NCBI RefSeq assembly: GCF_049341845.1
Contig: NZ_JBMPIT010000005.1
Location: forward strand, 124,001-188,000
DNA length: 64,000 nucleotides
Reading direction: 5' to 3'
Source: Curtobacterium guangdongense
GTDB taxonomy: Bacteria; Actinomycetota; Actinomycetes; Actinomycetales; Microbacteriaceae
The notes under the pieces are model-generated. The model did not search any database. It was given only the letters and a program-made list of their open reading frames with translations, and was not told where the DNA came from. The translations under genes were made by a program, and so were the position numbers. The stretch's first letter is position 1, and the number at the start of each line of letters is the position of its first letter. Positions 8,628 to 16,861 of this stretch are shown one piece after another.

Positions 8628-8771
8628 CGGGTTCTCATTCCGTTGGCGGGCTCCGCGAGGGCCACCCGTTCCAGATGCGTGGTGCAACACGTTGCCACAC
8701 CGTCCTGGAAGAGTCCAGCACGTGACGGTGAACCGCCCGTGAACTGGGGACGGCGTGTCGGCGTACGCAGA

Positions 8772-8802
8772 ACGCCCCCGACCACATCGTGATCGGGGGC
8801 GT
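8772..8802 (-). terminator. Terminator hairpin downstream of qcrB
   Basis: A 14-bp stem with one mismatch (ACGCCCCCGACCAC at 8772-8785 against GTGATCGGGGGCGT at 8789-8802) has a 3-base loop. It sits 15 bp beyond the qcrB stop and upstream of the phosphoesterase start, so it most likely ends the ctaE-qcrCAB transcript. There is no T-run, which is usual in high-GC Actinobacteria. Confidence 0.8.
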
Positions 8803-8816
8803 CCGGTGGGACTGCG

Positions 8817-10502
8817 TCAGTGTCCGCCTGCTCCGACCTGGGGAGCCTGGTGCGAACCCTCGACGTCGTGGCCGTGGTGCGCTGCGTGTGCGGCGTCGAG
8901 CTCGGCCTTCGAGACCGGCGCGATGCGGTCCTCGAAGAAGAAGCGCGAGGCGCTCGCACGCATCTTCTGCAGCGGCGTGATCTGTCCCTTGGCGTTCGGA
9001 CGGATCATCAACGGCTTGTAGTCGTTGAACTGCAGCAGACGCCAGCGCTCGTACTCGTCGAGCTGCTCGTGGACCTCGATGTACTCACCGTGGGGGAGAC
9101 GGACGATGCGGCCCGACTCGTACCCGTGGAGGACGATCTCGCGGTCCTTCTTCTGGAGCGCCAGGCAGACGCGCTTCGTGATCCAGAAGGCCACGAACGG
9201 ACCGAGGACCGTCGTCGCCTGGATCACGTGGATCACCGAGTCGACGGACACCAGGAAGTGCGTCGCGATGATGTCCGAGCTCGCCGCCGCCCAGAGGCTG
9301 GCGTAGAGCGTGACACCGGCGGCACCGAAGGCCGTGCGGGTCGGCGCGTTGCGCGGGCGGTCGGCGATGTGGTGCTCACGCTTGTCGCCCGTGACCCACG
9401 CCTCGATGAACGGGTAGATGAAGATCGCGAGGATGAGCCCCACGAGCACCGCGATCGGGACGAGGATGTTGAACGACACCGTGTAGCCGAACCACACGAC
9501 CTCCCAGTGCGGCGGCACCAGACGGAGCGCACCGTCCGCGAAGCCGATGTACCAGTCGGGCTGGGTACCGGCGGACACGGGGGACGGGTCGTACGGGCCG
9601 TAGTTCCAGATCGGGTTGATCGTGAACAGCGACGCGATGAGGGCGAGGATTCCCGCGACGATGAAGAAGAAGCCACCGGCCTTCGCGGCGAACGCCGGGA
9701 GGATCGGGACACCCACGACGTTGTCGTTGGTCTTGCCGGGGCCCGCGTACTGCGTGTGCTTGTTGATCACCACGAGGACGAGGTGGACACCGAGCACCGC
9801 GACGAGGATCGCCGGCAGCAGCAGGATGTGCAGCGTGTACAGACGCCCGACGATCGCGGTCCCGGGGAACTCGCCGCCGAACAGGATGTACCCGATCCAC
9901 ACGCCGATGACCGGGACGCCCTCGATCATGCCGACGATGATGCGGAGACCATTGCCGGAGAGCAGGTCGTCGGGGAGCGAGTAGCCCGTGAAGCCCTCGG
10001 CCATGGCGAGCACCCAGAGGACGAAGCCGAAGACCCAGTTGAGCTCACGCGGCTTGCGGAACGCGCCGGTGAAGAAGACGCGGGCCATGTGCAGCATCAC
10101 CGAGGCGACGAACAGCAGGGCCGCCCAGTGGTGGATCTGCCGGACGAAGAGCCCGCCGCGGATGTCGAACGAGATGTTCAGGGTCGACTGCAGCGCCGTC
10201 GACATCTCGACGCCCTTGAGCGGGATGTACGAGCCGTCGTAGACGACCTCGGCCATCGACGCCTGGAAGAAGAACGTCAGGAAGGTGCCCGAGAGCAGGA
10301 TGACGACGAAGCTGTAGAGGGCGACCTCACCGAGCATGAAGCTCCAGTGGTCGGGGAAGATCTTGCGACCGACCTCCTTCACCAGCCCGGAGATGCTCGT
10401 TCGTTCGTCGATGTAGTTGGAGAGCCCGCCGATGATGCGGGATCCGCGGTCCGGAGCCGGCTTGGTGCCGGCTGCGGGCTGCTGTGTCGTGGTGGTGGTC
10501 AT
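8817..10502 (-). CDS. qcrB: Cytochrome bc1 complex cytochrome b subunit
   Basis: A 561-residue cytochrome b of the actinobacterial bcc-aa3 supercomplex, which oxidises menaquinol and passes electrons to the cytochrome c subunit. The heme-ligand histidines are in RQIHHWAALLFVASVMLHMA and in LYTLHILLLPAILVAVLGVH; many hydrophobic helices follow. The C-terminal tail is hydrophilic and extended, ending HHGHDVEGSHQAPQ, a feature of actinobacterial QcrB. The ATG shares a base with the qcrA stop (TGATG at 10500-10504), so translation is coupled. The terminator at 8772-8802 ends the operon. Confidence 0.97.
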   Translation of the reverse strand: MTTTTTQQPAAGTKPAPDRGSRIIGGLSNYIDERTSISGLVKEVGRKIFPDHWSFMLGEVALYSFVVILLSGTFLTFFFQASMAEVVYDGSYIPLKGVEMSTALQSTLNISFDIRGGLFVRQIHHWAALLFVASVMLHMARVFFTGAFRKPRELNWVFGFVLWVLAMAEGFTGYSLPDDLLSGNGLRIIVGMIEGVPVIGVWIGYILFGGEFPGTAIVGRLYTLHILLLPAILVAVLGVHLVLVVINKHTQYAGPGKTNDNVVGVPILPAFAAKAGGFFFIVAGILALIASLFTINPIWNYGPYDPSPVSAGTQPDWYIGFADGALRLVPPHWEVVWFGYTVSFNILVPIAVLVGLILAIFIYPFIEAWVTGDKREHHIADRPRNAPTRTAFGAAGVTLYASLWAAASSDIIATHFLVSVDSVIHVIQATTVLGPFVAFWITKRVCLALQKKDREIVLHGYESGRIVRLPHGEYIEVHEQLDEYERWRLLQFNDYKPLMIRPNAKGQITPLQKMRASASRFFFEDRIAPVSKAELDAAHAAHHGHDVEGSHQAPQVGAGGH

Positions 10503-11569
10503 CAGCGTGCACGCTCCCAGAAGGACGGGCCGACCGGTTCGTGGAAGTCGCTCTGCGCTACCAGGTACCCGTCGTCGTCGATCGCGATCGGAAGTTGGGG
10601 GAGGGGACGAGCCGCCGGTCCGAAGATGACCTCGCAGTTGTTCGAGACATCGAAGGTCGACTGGTGGCAGGGGCACAGCAGGTGGTGCGTCTGCTGCTCG
10701 TAGAGCGCGACCGGGCATCCGACGTGGGTGCAGATCTTGGAGTAGGCAACGATACCGTCGTAACCCCAGTTCTCGTGGCCCTTGGCCGGATTGAGGTCCT
10801 TCGGGTCGAGACGCATCAGGAGGACGGCGGCCTTGGCCTTCTCCTCGAGCATGTCGTCCTTGTCGAGCAGCCCGTCCGGGATGACGTGGAAGACCGAGCC
10901 GATCGTGACGTCGGACGCCTTGATCGGGAGACCGGTCGGGTCCTTCGTCAGGCGCGTGCCCTTCGCCCACATGGTGTGGCGGAGGAGCTCGTTCGGGTCG
11001 GCGGCGGGTGCGAGATCACGCACGAGCACGATGCCCGGGAGCGGGAACGCGGCGAGGGCGCCGATCATCGAGTTGCGGATCAGCTTGCGACGGCTGAACC
11101 CGGACTCCTTGTCGGCCAGCTGGAAGGCCTCGACGGCCTTCGCGCGGGTCGCGTCGGAACCGCGCGTGGGGTGGCGGTCCTCGGAGATCTCGCGGTCGCT
11201 GACGAGCGACTTGGACCAGTAGACCGCGCCGAGGCCCAGGCTGAGCAGGGCGAGCGCGATGGCCAGACCGAGGAAGAGATTCCCGGTGCGGACGGTGCTG
11301 AAGTCGTCGGCCTTGATCGGGAAGGCGACGTAGGCCGCGATCGACAGGACGCTGGCGACGATCGACACGTAGAAGAACGTGGCGACCTGGCGCTCGGCCA
11401 GACGCTGCTTCTTCGGGTCGACGTCGGTGCGGCGTGCGCGGTGCGGCGGCTCACCCGGGTTCTCGAACGGCTCGGCGGGCAGGACCGCGGTGCCGGGCGA
11501 CGTCGTGCTCGTGCCGTGCTTCTCGACAGCCGAGGACGAGTTCAGTGCCTCGTCGTCGTGCTCTGCCAT
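10502..11569 (-). CDS. qcrA: Cytochrome bc1 complex Rieske iron-sulfur subunit
   Basis: A 355-residue Rieske protein. The 2Fe-2S ligands are CTHVGC (about residues 280-285) and CPCHQS (299-304). Three hydrophobic helices lie at about 65-85, 98-118 and 165-185; the third is preceded by SRRKLIRN, a twin-arginine-like signal. In actinobacteria the last helix and Rieske domain are exported by Tat, and tatC is also in this window. ATG 11569 is preferred because GAAGGGA lies 7 bases upstream; an alternative ATG at 11596 would leave little space for a ribosome site after qcrC. Confidence 0.96.
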   Translation of the reverse strand: MAEHDDEALNSSSAVEKHGTSTTSPGTAVLPAEPFENPGEPPHRARRTDVDPKKQRLAERQVATFFYVSIVASVLSIAAYVAFPIKADDFSTVRTGNLFLGLAIALALLSLGLGAVYWSKSLVSDREISEDRHPTRGSDATRAKAVEAFQLADKESGFSRRKLIRNSMIGALAAFPLPGIVLVRDLAPAADPNELLRHTMWAKGTRLTKDPTGLPIKASDVTIGSVFHVIPDGLLDKDDMLEEKAKAAVLLMRLDPKDLNPAKGHENWGYDGIVAYSKICTHVGCPVALYEQQTHHLLCPCHQSTFDVSNNCEVIFGPAARPLPQLPIAIDDDGYLVAQSDFHEPVGPSFWERAR

Positions 11570-11602
11570 GGTGTTCCCTTCAGTGTCGTGCGACACGGAC
11601 GA

Positions 11603-12412
11603 TCAGTTGGACTTCGCGGTCAGCCAGACGGTCATCGCGACGACCGCCCCGAGTCCGAAGATCCAGATGAACAGACCCTCTGCCACCGGGCCGAGGGCGC
11701 CGAGGCCGAAACCACCGGGCGAGGAGTTGTCCTGCACGTACTTGAGGTACGTGATGATGTCGGCCTTCTGCTGCGGCGTGATGTTCAGGTCGTTGAAGAC
11801 CGGCATGTTCTGCGGGCCCGTGACCATGGCCTCGTAGATGTGCTTGCCGCTGACGTCCGTCAGCTTCGGGGCGTACTTGCCCTCGGTCAGCGCACCACCG
11901 GCGCCGGCAACGTTGTGGCACATGGCGCAGTTGATGCGGAAGAGCTCCGCACCGGCGGCGGCGTCGCCGTCCGCACCGTTGGTGAGTGACTCGGACGGGA
12001 CCGACGGGCCGGGGCCGAGCGATGCGACGTACGCGGAGAGGGCGGCGACCTGCTCGTCCGAGAACTGCGACGGCTTCTCCTCGGCCTGCGGGCCCTGGGC
12101 AGCCATCGGCATGCGGCCGGTACCGACCTGGAAGTCGACCGACGCGGCGCCGACACCGATGAGGGACGGGCCCTCGCTGGTGCCCTGCGCAGAGAGGCCG
12201 TGGCAGGTGGCGCAGTTGGACGCGAAGAGCTTCTGGCCCTCGTTCACCTGCGACTGGCTCGATGCGGCGACCGTGCTGACATTGTCGTCCGCGTTCGCCG
12301 TGGAGCTGAACAGTGCGTACGCACCGCCGGTGGTCATCAGCGCGACTGCGATGAGCGACACGGTCGCCAGCGGGGAGCGGCGGCCCTTCTTGGACTTGGT
12401 TCTGTTGAACAT
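11603..12412 (-). CDS. qcrC: Cytochrome bc1 complex diheme cytochrome c subunit
   Basis: A 269-residue diheme cytochrome cc1 of actinobacteria, replacing both cytochrome c1 and a soluble cytochrome c. Two heme c sites are visible: CATCH (residues 67-71) and CAMCH (162-166), each followed by a candidate axial Met (MPMAAQG near 101, NMPVFND near 202). An N-terminal signal/anchor helix (SLIAVALMTTGGAYALF) and a C-terminal helix (GLFIWIFGLGAVVAMTVWL) hold it in the membrane with the hemes outside. It is the first gene of the qcrCAB unit, 21 bp after ctaE. Confidence 0.97.
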   Translation of the reverse strand: MFNRTKSKKGRRSPLATVSLIAVALMTTGGAYALFSSTANADDNVSTVAASSQSQVNEGQKLFASNCATCHGLSAQGTSEGPSLIGVGAASVDFQVGTGRMPMAAQGPQAEEKPSQFSDEQVAALSAYVASLGPGPSVPSESLTNGADGDAAAGAELFRINCAMCHNVAGAGGALTEGKYAPKLTDVSGKHIYEAMVTGPQNMPVFNDLNITPQQKADIITYLKYVQDNSSPGGFGLGALGPVAEGLFIWIFGLGAVVAMTVWLTAKSN

Positions 12413-12433
12413 GCGGTGGGTGCTGTCCGATTC

Positions 12434-13072
12434 CTACTTGAGAAGGTAAATGACTGCGAAGAGGCCGATCCAGACCACGTCGACGAAGTGCCAGTAGTAC
12501 GACACGACGATGGCCGTGGTGGCCTCCTTGTGGCCGAAGTTCTTGGCGGCGAAGCCACGGCCGAGCGTCAGGAGGAAGGCGAGCAGGCCACCGGTGACGT
12601 GGAGGCCGTGGAAGCCGGTGGTGATGTAGAACGCCGAGCCGTACGCGCTCGAGGAGAGCGTGACGCCCTCGTGCCAGAGGTTGGCGTACTCGAAGATCTG
12701 GCCGCAGACGAAGACGGCACCCATGCAGTACGTGACGAAGAACCACTCCGTCATTCCCCAGTCGCGCGGGTTCCAGCTGGTGCGGTGCACCTGGAAGCGC
12801 TCGGCGGCGAAGACGGCGAACTGGCACGCGAAGCTGGACAGCACCAGGACGATGGTGTTCACGGAGGCGAACGGCACCTCGAGCTTGGCGGTCTCGGTCG
12901 CCCAGAGCTCGGGGGAGGTGCTGCGCAGCGTGAAGTAGATCGCGAACAGGCCGGCGAAGAACATGACCTCGCTGCCCAGCCACACGATCGTCCCCACGGC
13001 AACGGGGTTCGGCCTGTTGAGGACCGTACCGCTGGCTGGTCTGGAGAGAGGGGTGCTTGTCACAGGGTCCAT
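12434..13072 (-). CDS. ctaE: Cytochrome c oxidase subunit III
   Basis: A 212-residue heme-copper oxidase subunit III with several transmembrane helices, including VGTIVWLGSEVMFFAGLFAI, FHGLHVTGGLLAFLLTLGRG and SYYWHFVDVVWIGLFAVIYL. The WHFVDVVW motif is typical of the family. ATG 13072 has GGAGG 11 bases upstream; a TTG at 13108 would add 12 residues without a visible ribosome site. It heads the ctaE-qcrCAB group, the conserved actinobacterial arrangement. The other oxidase subunits are not in the window. Confidence 0.96.
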   Translation of the reverse strand: MDPVTSTPLSRPASGTVLNRPNPVAVGTIVWLGSEVMFFAGLFAIYFTLRSTSPELWATETAKLEVPFASVNTIVLVLSSFACQFAVFAAERFQVHRTSWNPRDWGMTEWFFVTYCMGAVFVCGQIFEYANLWHEGVTLSSSAYGSAFYITTGFHGLHVTGGLLAFLLTLGRGFAAKNFGHKEATTAIVVSYYWHFVDVVWIGLFAVIYLLK

Positions 13073-13130
13073 TATGGCCGAAACCTCCGACAGTGTTTTG
13101 CCAGGCAACTGGCGGGTCGTTCGAAAACAG

Positions 13131-13144
13131 TACGATCCTGGGTA
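13131..13144 (+). promoter_or_regulatory. Candidate -10 box for a leaderless trpD transcript
   Basis: TACGAT at 13131-13136 fits an actinobacterial -10 box. The trpD ATG begins 7 bases after it, at the expected transcription start, and no ribosome-binding sequence precedes the ATG. No convincing -35 box is visible at the usual spacing. A leaderless mRNA is inferred. Confidence 0.4.
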
Positions 13145-14199
13145 TGTCTGACGTTCTCTCCTGGCCTGCAGTGATCAGCGCGCTCATGGCGCGCGAGGAC
13201 CTCACGATCAGGCAGTCCACATGGGCCATGGAGGAGATCGTGCACGGCCGGGCCACCGACGCACAGATCGCGGCGTTCGCCGTCGCCCTCCGCGCGAAGG
13301 GCGAGACCGTCGACGAGGTGGTCGGGTTCCGCGACGCGATCCTCGACGCAGCGGTCCCGCTGGACGTCGACCCGATGGCGCTCGACATCGTCGGCACCGG
13401 CGGCGACGTCGTCGGCACGGTGAACGTGTCGACCATGGCGGCCATCGTCATCGCGGCTGCCGGCGTCCCGGTCGTGAAGCACGGCAACCGCGCGAGCTCG
13501 TCGAAGTCCGGGTCGAGCGACGTCCTCGCCGCACTCGGCCTCGACCTGTCGATGGACGCCGAGCACGTCGCCGAGACGTTCCGGCGTGTCGGACTGACGT
13601 TCGCCTTCGCGAGCGCCTTCCACCCCGGCTTCGCGCACGCCGCCCCGGTCCGCCGGGAGATCGGCGTGCCGACGGTGTTCAACTTCCTCGGCCCGCTCGT
13701 CAACCCGGCGCGGTGCGAGGCGAACGCCGTCGGGGTCGCCCAGCTCGACCTCGTGCCGATCATCACGGGCGTGTTCCAGACCCGTGGCGCGACGGCGCTC
13801 GTCTTCCGCGGCGACGACGGCCTCGACGAACTCACCACGACGGGTCACAGCCACATCTGGGAGGTCACCGGCGGCCGCGTCACGGAGCACGACCTCGACC
13901 CGCGGGACCTCGGCATCCCCCGGGCACGGATGGAGGACCTGCTCGGCGGCGAACCCGACGTCAACGCCGCGATCGTCCGGCGTGTCCTGGCGGGGGAGAC
14001 CGGTCCGGTCCGCGACATCGTCCTCCTCAACGCGGCCGCCGGCCTGGTGTCCTTCCGGCTCGCGCAGGACCCGACCGAGTGGGACCGTCCGATCCTGCAC
14101 CGCTTCCGCGAGCAGCTCATCGTCGCCGCCGACGCGATCGACTCCGGTGCCGCGGAGCAGAAGCTCGCCGACTGGGTGACCGCAGCGCCCGTCTGGTAG
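13144..14199 (+). CDS. trpD: Anthranilate phosphoribosyltransferase
   Basis: A 351-residue enzyme that transfers phosphoribose from PRPP to anthranilate, the second step of tryptophan synthesis. Diagnostic segments are DIVGTGGDVVGTVNVSTMAA (PRPP-binding GTGGD, about residues 80-99), VKHGNRASSSKSGSSD and FNFLGPLVNPA. The gene stands alone here, divergent from ctaE, which is a common arrangement in Actinobacteria; other trp genes are not in the window. The start is the ATG at 13144, matching the family length. A 22-bp perfect hairpin follows the stop. Confidence 0.97.
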   Translation: MSDVLSWPAVISALMAREDLTIRQSTWAMEEIVHGRATDAQIAAFAVALRAKGETVDEVVGFRDAILDAAVPLDVDPMALDIVGTGGDVVGTVNVSTMAAIVIAAAGVPVVKHGNRASSSKSGSSDVLAALGLDLSMDAEHVAETFRRVGLTFAFASAFHPGFAHAAPVRREIGVPTVFNFLGPLVNPARCEANAVGVAQLDLVPIITGVFQTRGATALVFRGDDGLDELTTTGHSHIWEVTGGRVTEHDLDPRDLGIPRARMEDLLGGEPDVNAAIVRRVLAGETGPVRDIVLLNAAAGLVSFRLAQDPTEWDRPILHRFREQLIVAADAIDSGAAEQKLADWVTAAPVW

Positions 14200-14221
14200 G
14201 CGGGTGCAGCACCAGACGAAC

Positions 14222-14270
14222 GACGGGAGGCCCGGTGCCGGTTCCATGAACCGGCACCGGGCCTCCCGTC
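14222..14270. terminator. Perfect 22-bp stem hairpin between convergent trpD and glpK
   Basis: The arms 14222-14243 and 14249-14270 are perfectly complementary with a 5-base loop. It lies between two convergent stop codons, 22 bp after trpD and 19 bp from glpK, so a bidirectional terminator is likely. The arm starts GACGGGAGGCCCGGTGCC and is shared with palindromes at 23870, 50429 and 54523, making it a member of a dispersed family. Confidence 0.88.
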
Positions 14271-14289
14271 CGTGTGCTGGACTACCGGA

Positions 14290-15801
14290 CTACTGGACGT
14301 CCTCGTCGACCCAGTCGAAGGTCTTCGTGACGGCCTTCTTCCAGAGGCGCAGCGTGCGGTCACGCTCCGCCGGGTCGAGCTTCGGCTCCCAGCGCTGGTC
14401 CTCCTGCCAGTTCGCGCGGAGCTCGTCGAGGTTCGCCCAGAACCCGACCGCGAGGCCGGCTGCGTAGGCGGCGCCGAGCGCCGTGGTCTCCGCGACGACC
14501 GGTCGGACGACCGGCACGTCGAGGATGTCGGCCTGGAACTGCATGAGCTCGTTGTTGGCGGTCATGCCGCCGTCGACCTTGAGCTCGGTCAGGTCCACAC
14601 CGGAGTCGGCGTTGACCGCGTCGAGCACCTCGCGCGTCTGCAGCGCCGTCGCCTCGAGGGCCGCACGTGCGATGTGGCCCTTGTTGACGTAGCGCGTGAG
14701 GCCGACGATGGCGCCACGGGCATCGGGACGCCAGTACGGCGCGAACAGGCCGGAGAACGCCGGGACGAAGTACACGCCGCCGTTGTCGTCGACGGTCTTG
14801 GCGAGCGCCTCGACCTCCGGTGCGCTCTGGATGAGCCCGAGGTTGTCGCGGAGCCACTGGATGAGCGAGCCCGTGACGGCGATCGAGCCCTCGAGCGCGT
14901 AGTGCGTCTCCTGGTCACCGAGCTTGTAGCCGACGGTCGTCAGCAGCCCGTTCTCGGAGCGGACGATGTCCGTGCCGGTGTTGAAGATCAGGAAGTTGCC
15001 GGTGCCGTAGGTGTTCTTCGACTCGCCCTTGTCGAACGCGGCCTGGCCGAAGGTCGCGGCCTGCTGGTCGCCGAGGATGCCGGCGATCGGGACCTCGCGG
15101 AGCAGGCTGGACGACTCGACGTGCCCGTAGACCTCGGAGGAGCTGACGATCTCGGGGAGCATCGACTTCGGCACGCCGAAGTCGGCGAGGATGTCGTCGC
15201 GCCACTGCAGCGTCTCGAGGTCCATGAACAGCGTGCGGGACGCGTTCGTGACGTCGGTCTTGTGGACGCCGCCGTCGACGCCACCGGTCAGGTTCCAGAG
15301 GACCCAGGTGTCGGTGGTGCCGAAGAGCAGGTCGCCCGCCTCGGCCTTCTCACGGGCACCCTCGACGTTCTCGAGGATCCACATGATCTTGGTGCCGGCG
15401 AAGTAGGTCGCGAGCGGGAGGCCCACGATCGACTTGTACCGGTCCGTGTCGCCGTCCGCGAGCTTGTCGACGATCGACTGCGTGCGGGTGTCCTGCCAGA
15501 CGATGGCGTTGTAGACCGGCTTGCCGGTGGTCTTGTCCCAGACCACCGCGGTCTCGCGCTGGTTCGTGATGCCGACCGCCGCGACGTCGTGGCGGGTGAT
15601 GTCGGCGCGGGACAGTGCCTGGCCGATGACCTCACGGGTGTTGTCCCAGATCTCGGCGGGGTCGTGCTCGACCCACCCGGCGCGCGGGAAGATCTGCTCG
15701 TGCTCCTTCTGTCCGGTCGACACGATCGATCCGGAGTGGTCGAAGACGATCGCTCGGGTGCTGGTCGTGCCCTGGTCGATGGCGACGATGTAGTCGGCCA
15801 T
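14290..15801 (-). CDS. glpK: Glycerol kinase
   Basis: A 503-residue FGGY kinase making glycerol-3-phosphate from glycerol and ATP. Family marks include YIVAIDQGTTSTRAIVFD at the N-terminus, ITNQRETAVVWDK, the FGGY segment YFVPAFSGLFAPYWRPDARG and DGGMTANNELMQFQ. It is 30 bp downstream of glpF on the same strand with AAGGAG before the ATG, so the order of transcription is glpF-glpK. The divergent dhaKLM operon gives the same cluster a second C3 route. Confidence 0.97.
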   Translation of the reverse strand: MADYIVAIDQGTTSTRAIVFDHSGSIVSTGQKEHEQIFPRAGWVEHDPAEIWDNTREVIGQALSRADITRHDVAAVGITNQRETAVVWDKTTGKPVYNAIVWQDTRTQSIVDKLADGDTDRYKSIVGLPLATYFAGTKIMWILENVEGAREKAEAGDLLFGTTDTWVLWNLTGGVDGGVHKTDVTNASRTLFMDLETLQWRDDILADFGVPKSMLPEIVSSSEVYGHVESSSLLREVPIAGILGDQQAATFGQAAFDKGESKNTYGTGNFLIFNTGTDIVRSENGLLTTVGYKLGDQETHYALEGSIAVTGSLIQWLRDNLGLIQSAPEVEALAKTVDDNGGVYFVPAFSGLFAPYWRPDARGAIVGLTRYVNKGHIARAALEATALQTREVLDAVNADSGVDLTELKVDGGMTANNELMQFQADILDVPVVRPVVAETTALGAAYAAGLAVGFWANLDELRANWQEDQRWEPKLDPAERDRTLRLWKKAVTKTFDWVDEDVQ

Positions 15802-15831
15802 TGGTGCTCCTTACGGGTTCGTTCGGTGGGT

Positions 15832-16554
15832 TCAGGCGAGGGGGAGGAGCGCGTAGGACAGGCCCGCCGCGATCGCTCCACCGAGGAGGGGGCCGACGAC
15901 CGGCACCCAGGCGTAGGCCCAGTCGCTCGAGCCCTTGCCCTTGATGGGCAGGAAGGCGTGCGCGATGCGCGGGCCGAGGTCACGGGCGGGGTTGATGGCG
16001 TACCCGGTCGGGCCACCGAGGCTGACACCGATCGCGATCACGAGGAAGGCGACGGGGATGGCACCGAGCTCGGACGGCGTCTTGCCGTTCGTGAACGCGA
16101 TGACCACGAACACGAGCACGAAGGTGCCGATGATCTCGGTGACGAGGTTCCAGCCGTACGAGCGGATCGCCGGGCCGGTCGAGAAGACGCCGAGCTTCGC
16201 AGCCGGGTCCGGCTCTTCGTCGAAGTGCTGCTTGTAGGCGAGCCAGACGATGACGGCACCGATCACGGCACCGATCAGCTGGGCGATCCAGAAGAGGAAC
16301 ATCTCGCCGATGGTGATGTTGCCGAGGATGGCCTGGGCGAGGCTGACCGCGGGGTTGAGCTGGCCGCCCGACTTGTAGGAGACGGTGACGCCGGCGAAGA
16401 CCGCGAAGCCCCAGCCGATCGTGACCATGAGGAAGCCCGCGCCGAAGCCCTTGGACTTCTTGAGGGACACTGCGGCGACGACACCGCCACCCAGGATGAT
16501 GAGCATCGCGGTGCCGACGAGCTCAGACAGGAACTTGACTCCGATGCCGTCCAT
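15832..16554 (-). CDS. glpF: Glycerol facilitator (aquaglyceroporin, MIP family)
   Basis: A 240-residue channel of the major intrinsic protein family with six membrane segments. The two pore loops are QLNPAVSLA (first NPA) and AINPARDLGPR (second NPA, followed by Arg and Asp, the signature of glycerol-conducting members). The start ATG at 16554 has GGAGGT upstream. glpK follows, so uptake and trapping of glycerol are encoded together. The gene is expressed from the shared intergenic region with dhaKLM. Confidence 0.96.
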   Translation of the reverse strand: MDGIGVKFLSELVGTAMLIILGGGVVAAVSLKKSKGFGAGFLMVTIGWGFAVFAGVTVSYKSGGQLNPAVSLAQAILGNITIGEMFLFWIAQLIGAVIGAVIVWLAYKQHFDEEPDPAAKLGVFSTGPAIRSYGWNLVTEIIGTFVLVFVVIAFTNGKTPSELGAIPVAFLVIAIGVSLGGPTGYAINPARDLGPRIAHAFLPIKGKGSSDWAYAWVPVVGPLLGGAIAAGLSYALLPLA

Positions 16555-16861
16555 CGGTGACCTCCATTGCGCTGTGGTTTGGGGGTCCCGGGCTGCACCG
16601 ACACTCCCCATCGAGTGATTGTGGCGAGCATACTGCTGGGTTTTCGCGGCGCGCGACGGACACGTGAGCGATCTGCGGGAAAGTGCACGAACGTGCATGC
16701 GGGATGTGCGTCCGCGACCCCCGGGGCCTCCCTGCGACGATCCGACGGTGCACGAACGTGCAGAACGGACGAACACCCGCCCGTTGTATGTTGGGCGCAC
16801 TCCGGACGACGTCGGCGGTGTGCAGGCCTCGTCCCGGCGTCGACACCCGTGGAGGCCACAC
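16555..16861. promoter_or_regulatory. Shared glpFK / dhaKLM control region with two TGCACGAACGTGCA sites
   Basis: This 307-bp gap separates divergent glpF and dhaK. Two identical 14-bp sites, TGCACGAACGTGCA, lie at 16684-16697 and 16749-16762; their starts are 65 bp apart, about six helical turns. Each has 6-bp inverted half-sites TGCACG/CGTGCA around AA. A -10-like TATGTT at 16787-16792 faces dhaK, and TATGCT on the minus strand (16632-16627) faces glpF, so both sites lie between the promoters. The layout suggests one regulator, perhaps through a loop. The regulator is not in the window; the half-site shape is compatible with SorC/DeoR-like sugar-phosphate regulators (inference). Confidence 0.65.

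Noticed and set aside
8817..10970. Possible fusion of QcrB with an upstream extension of 156 residues
   Set aside because: The extension is an out-of-frame reading of qcrA. The MTTTTTQQ start overlaps the qcrA stop and gives the normal QcrB length.
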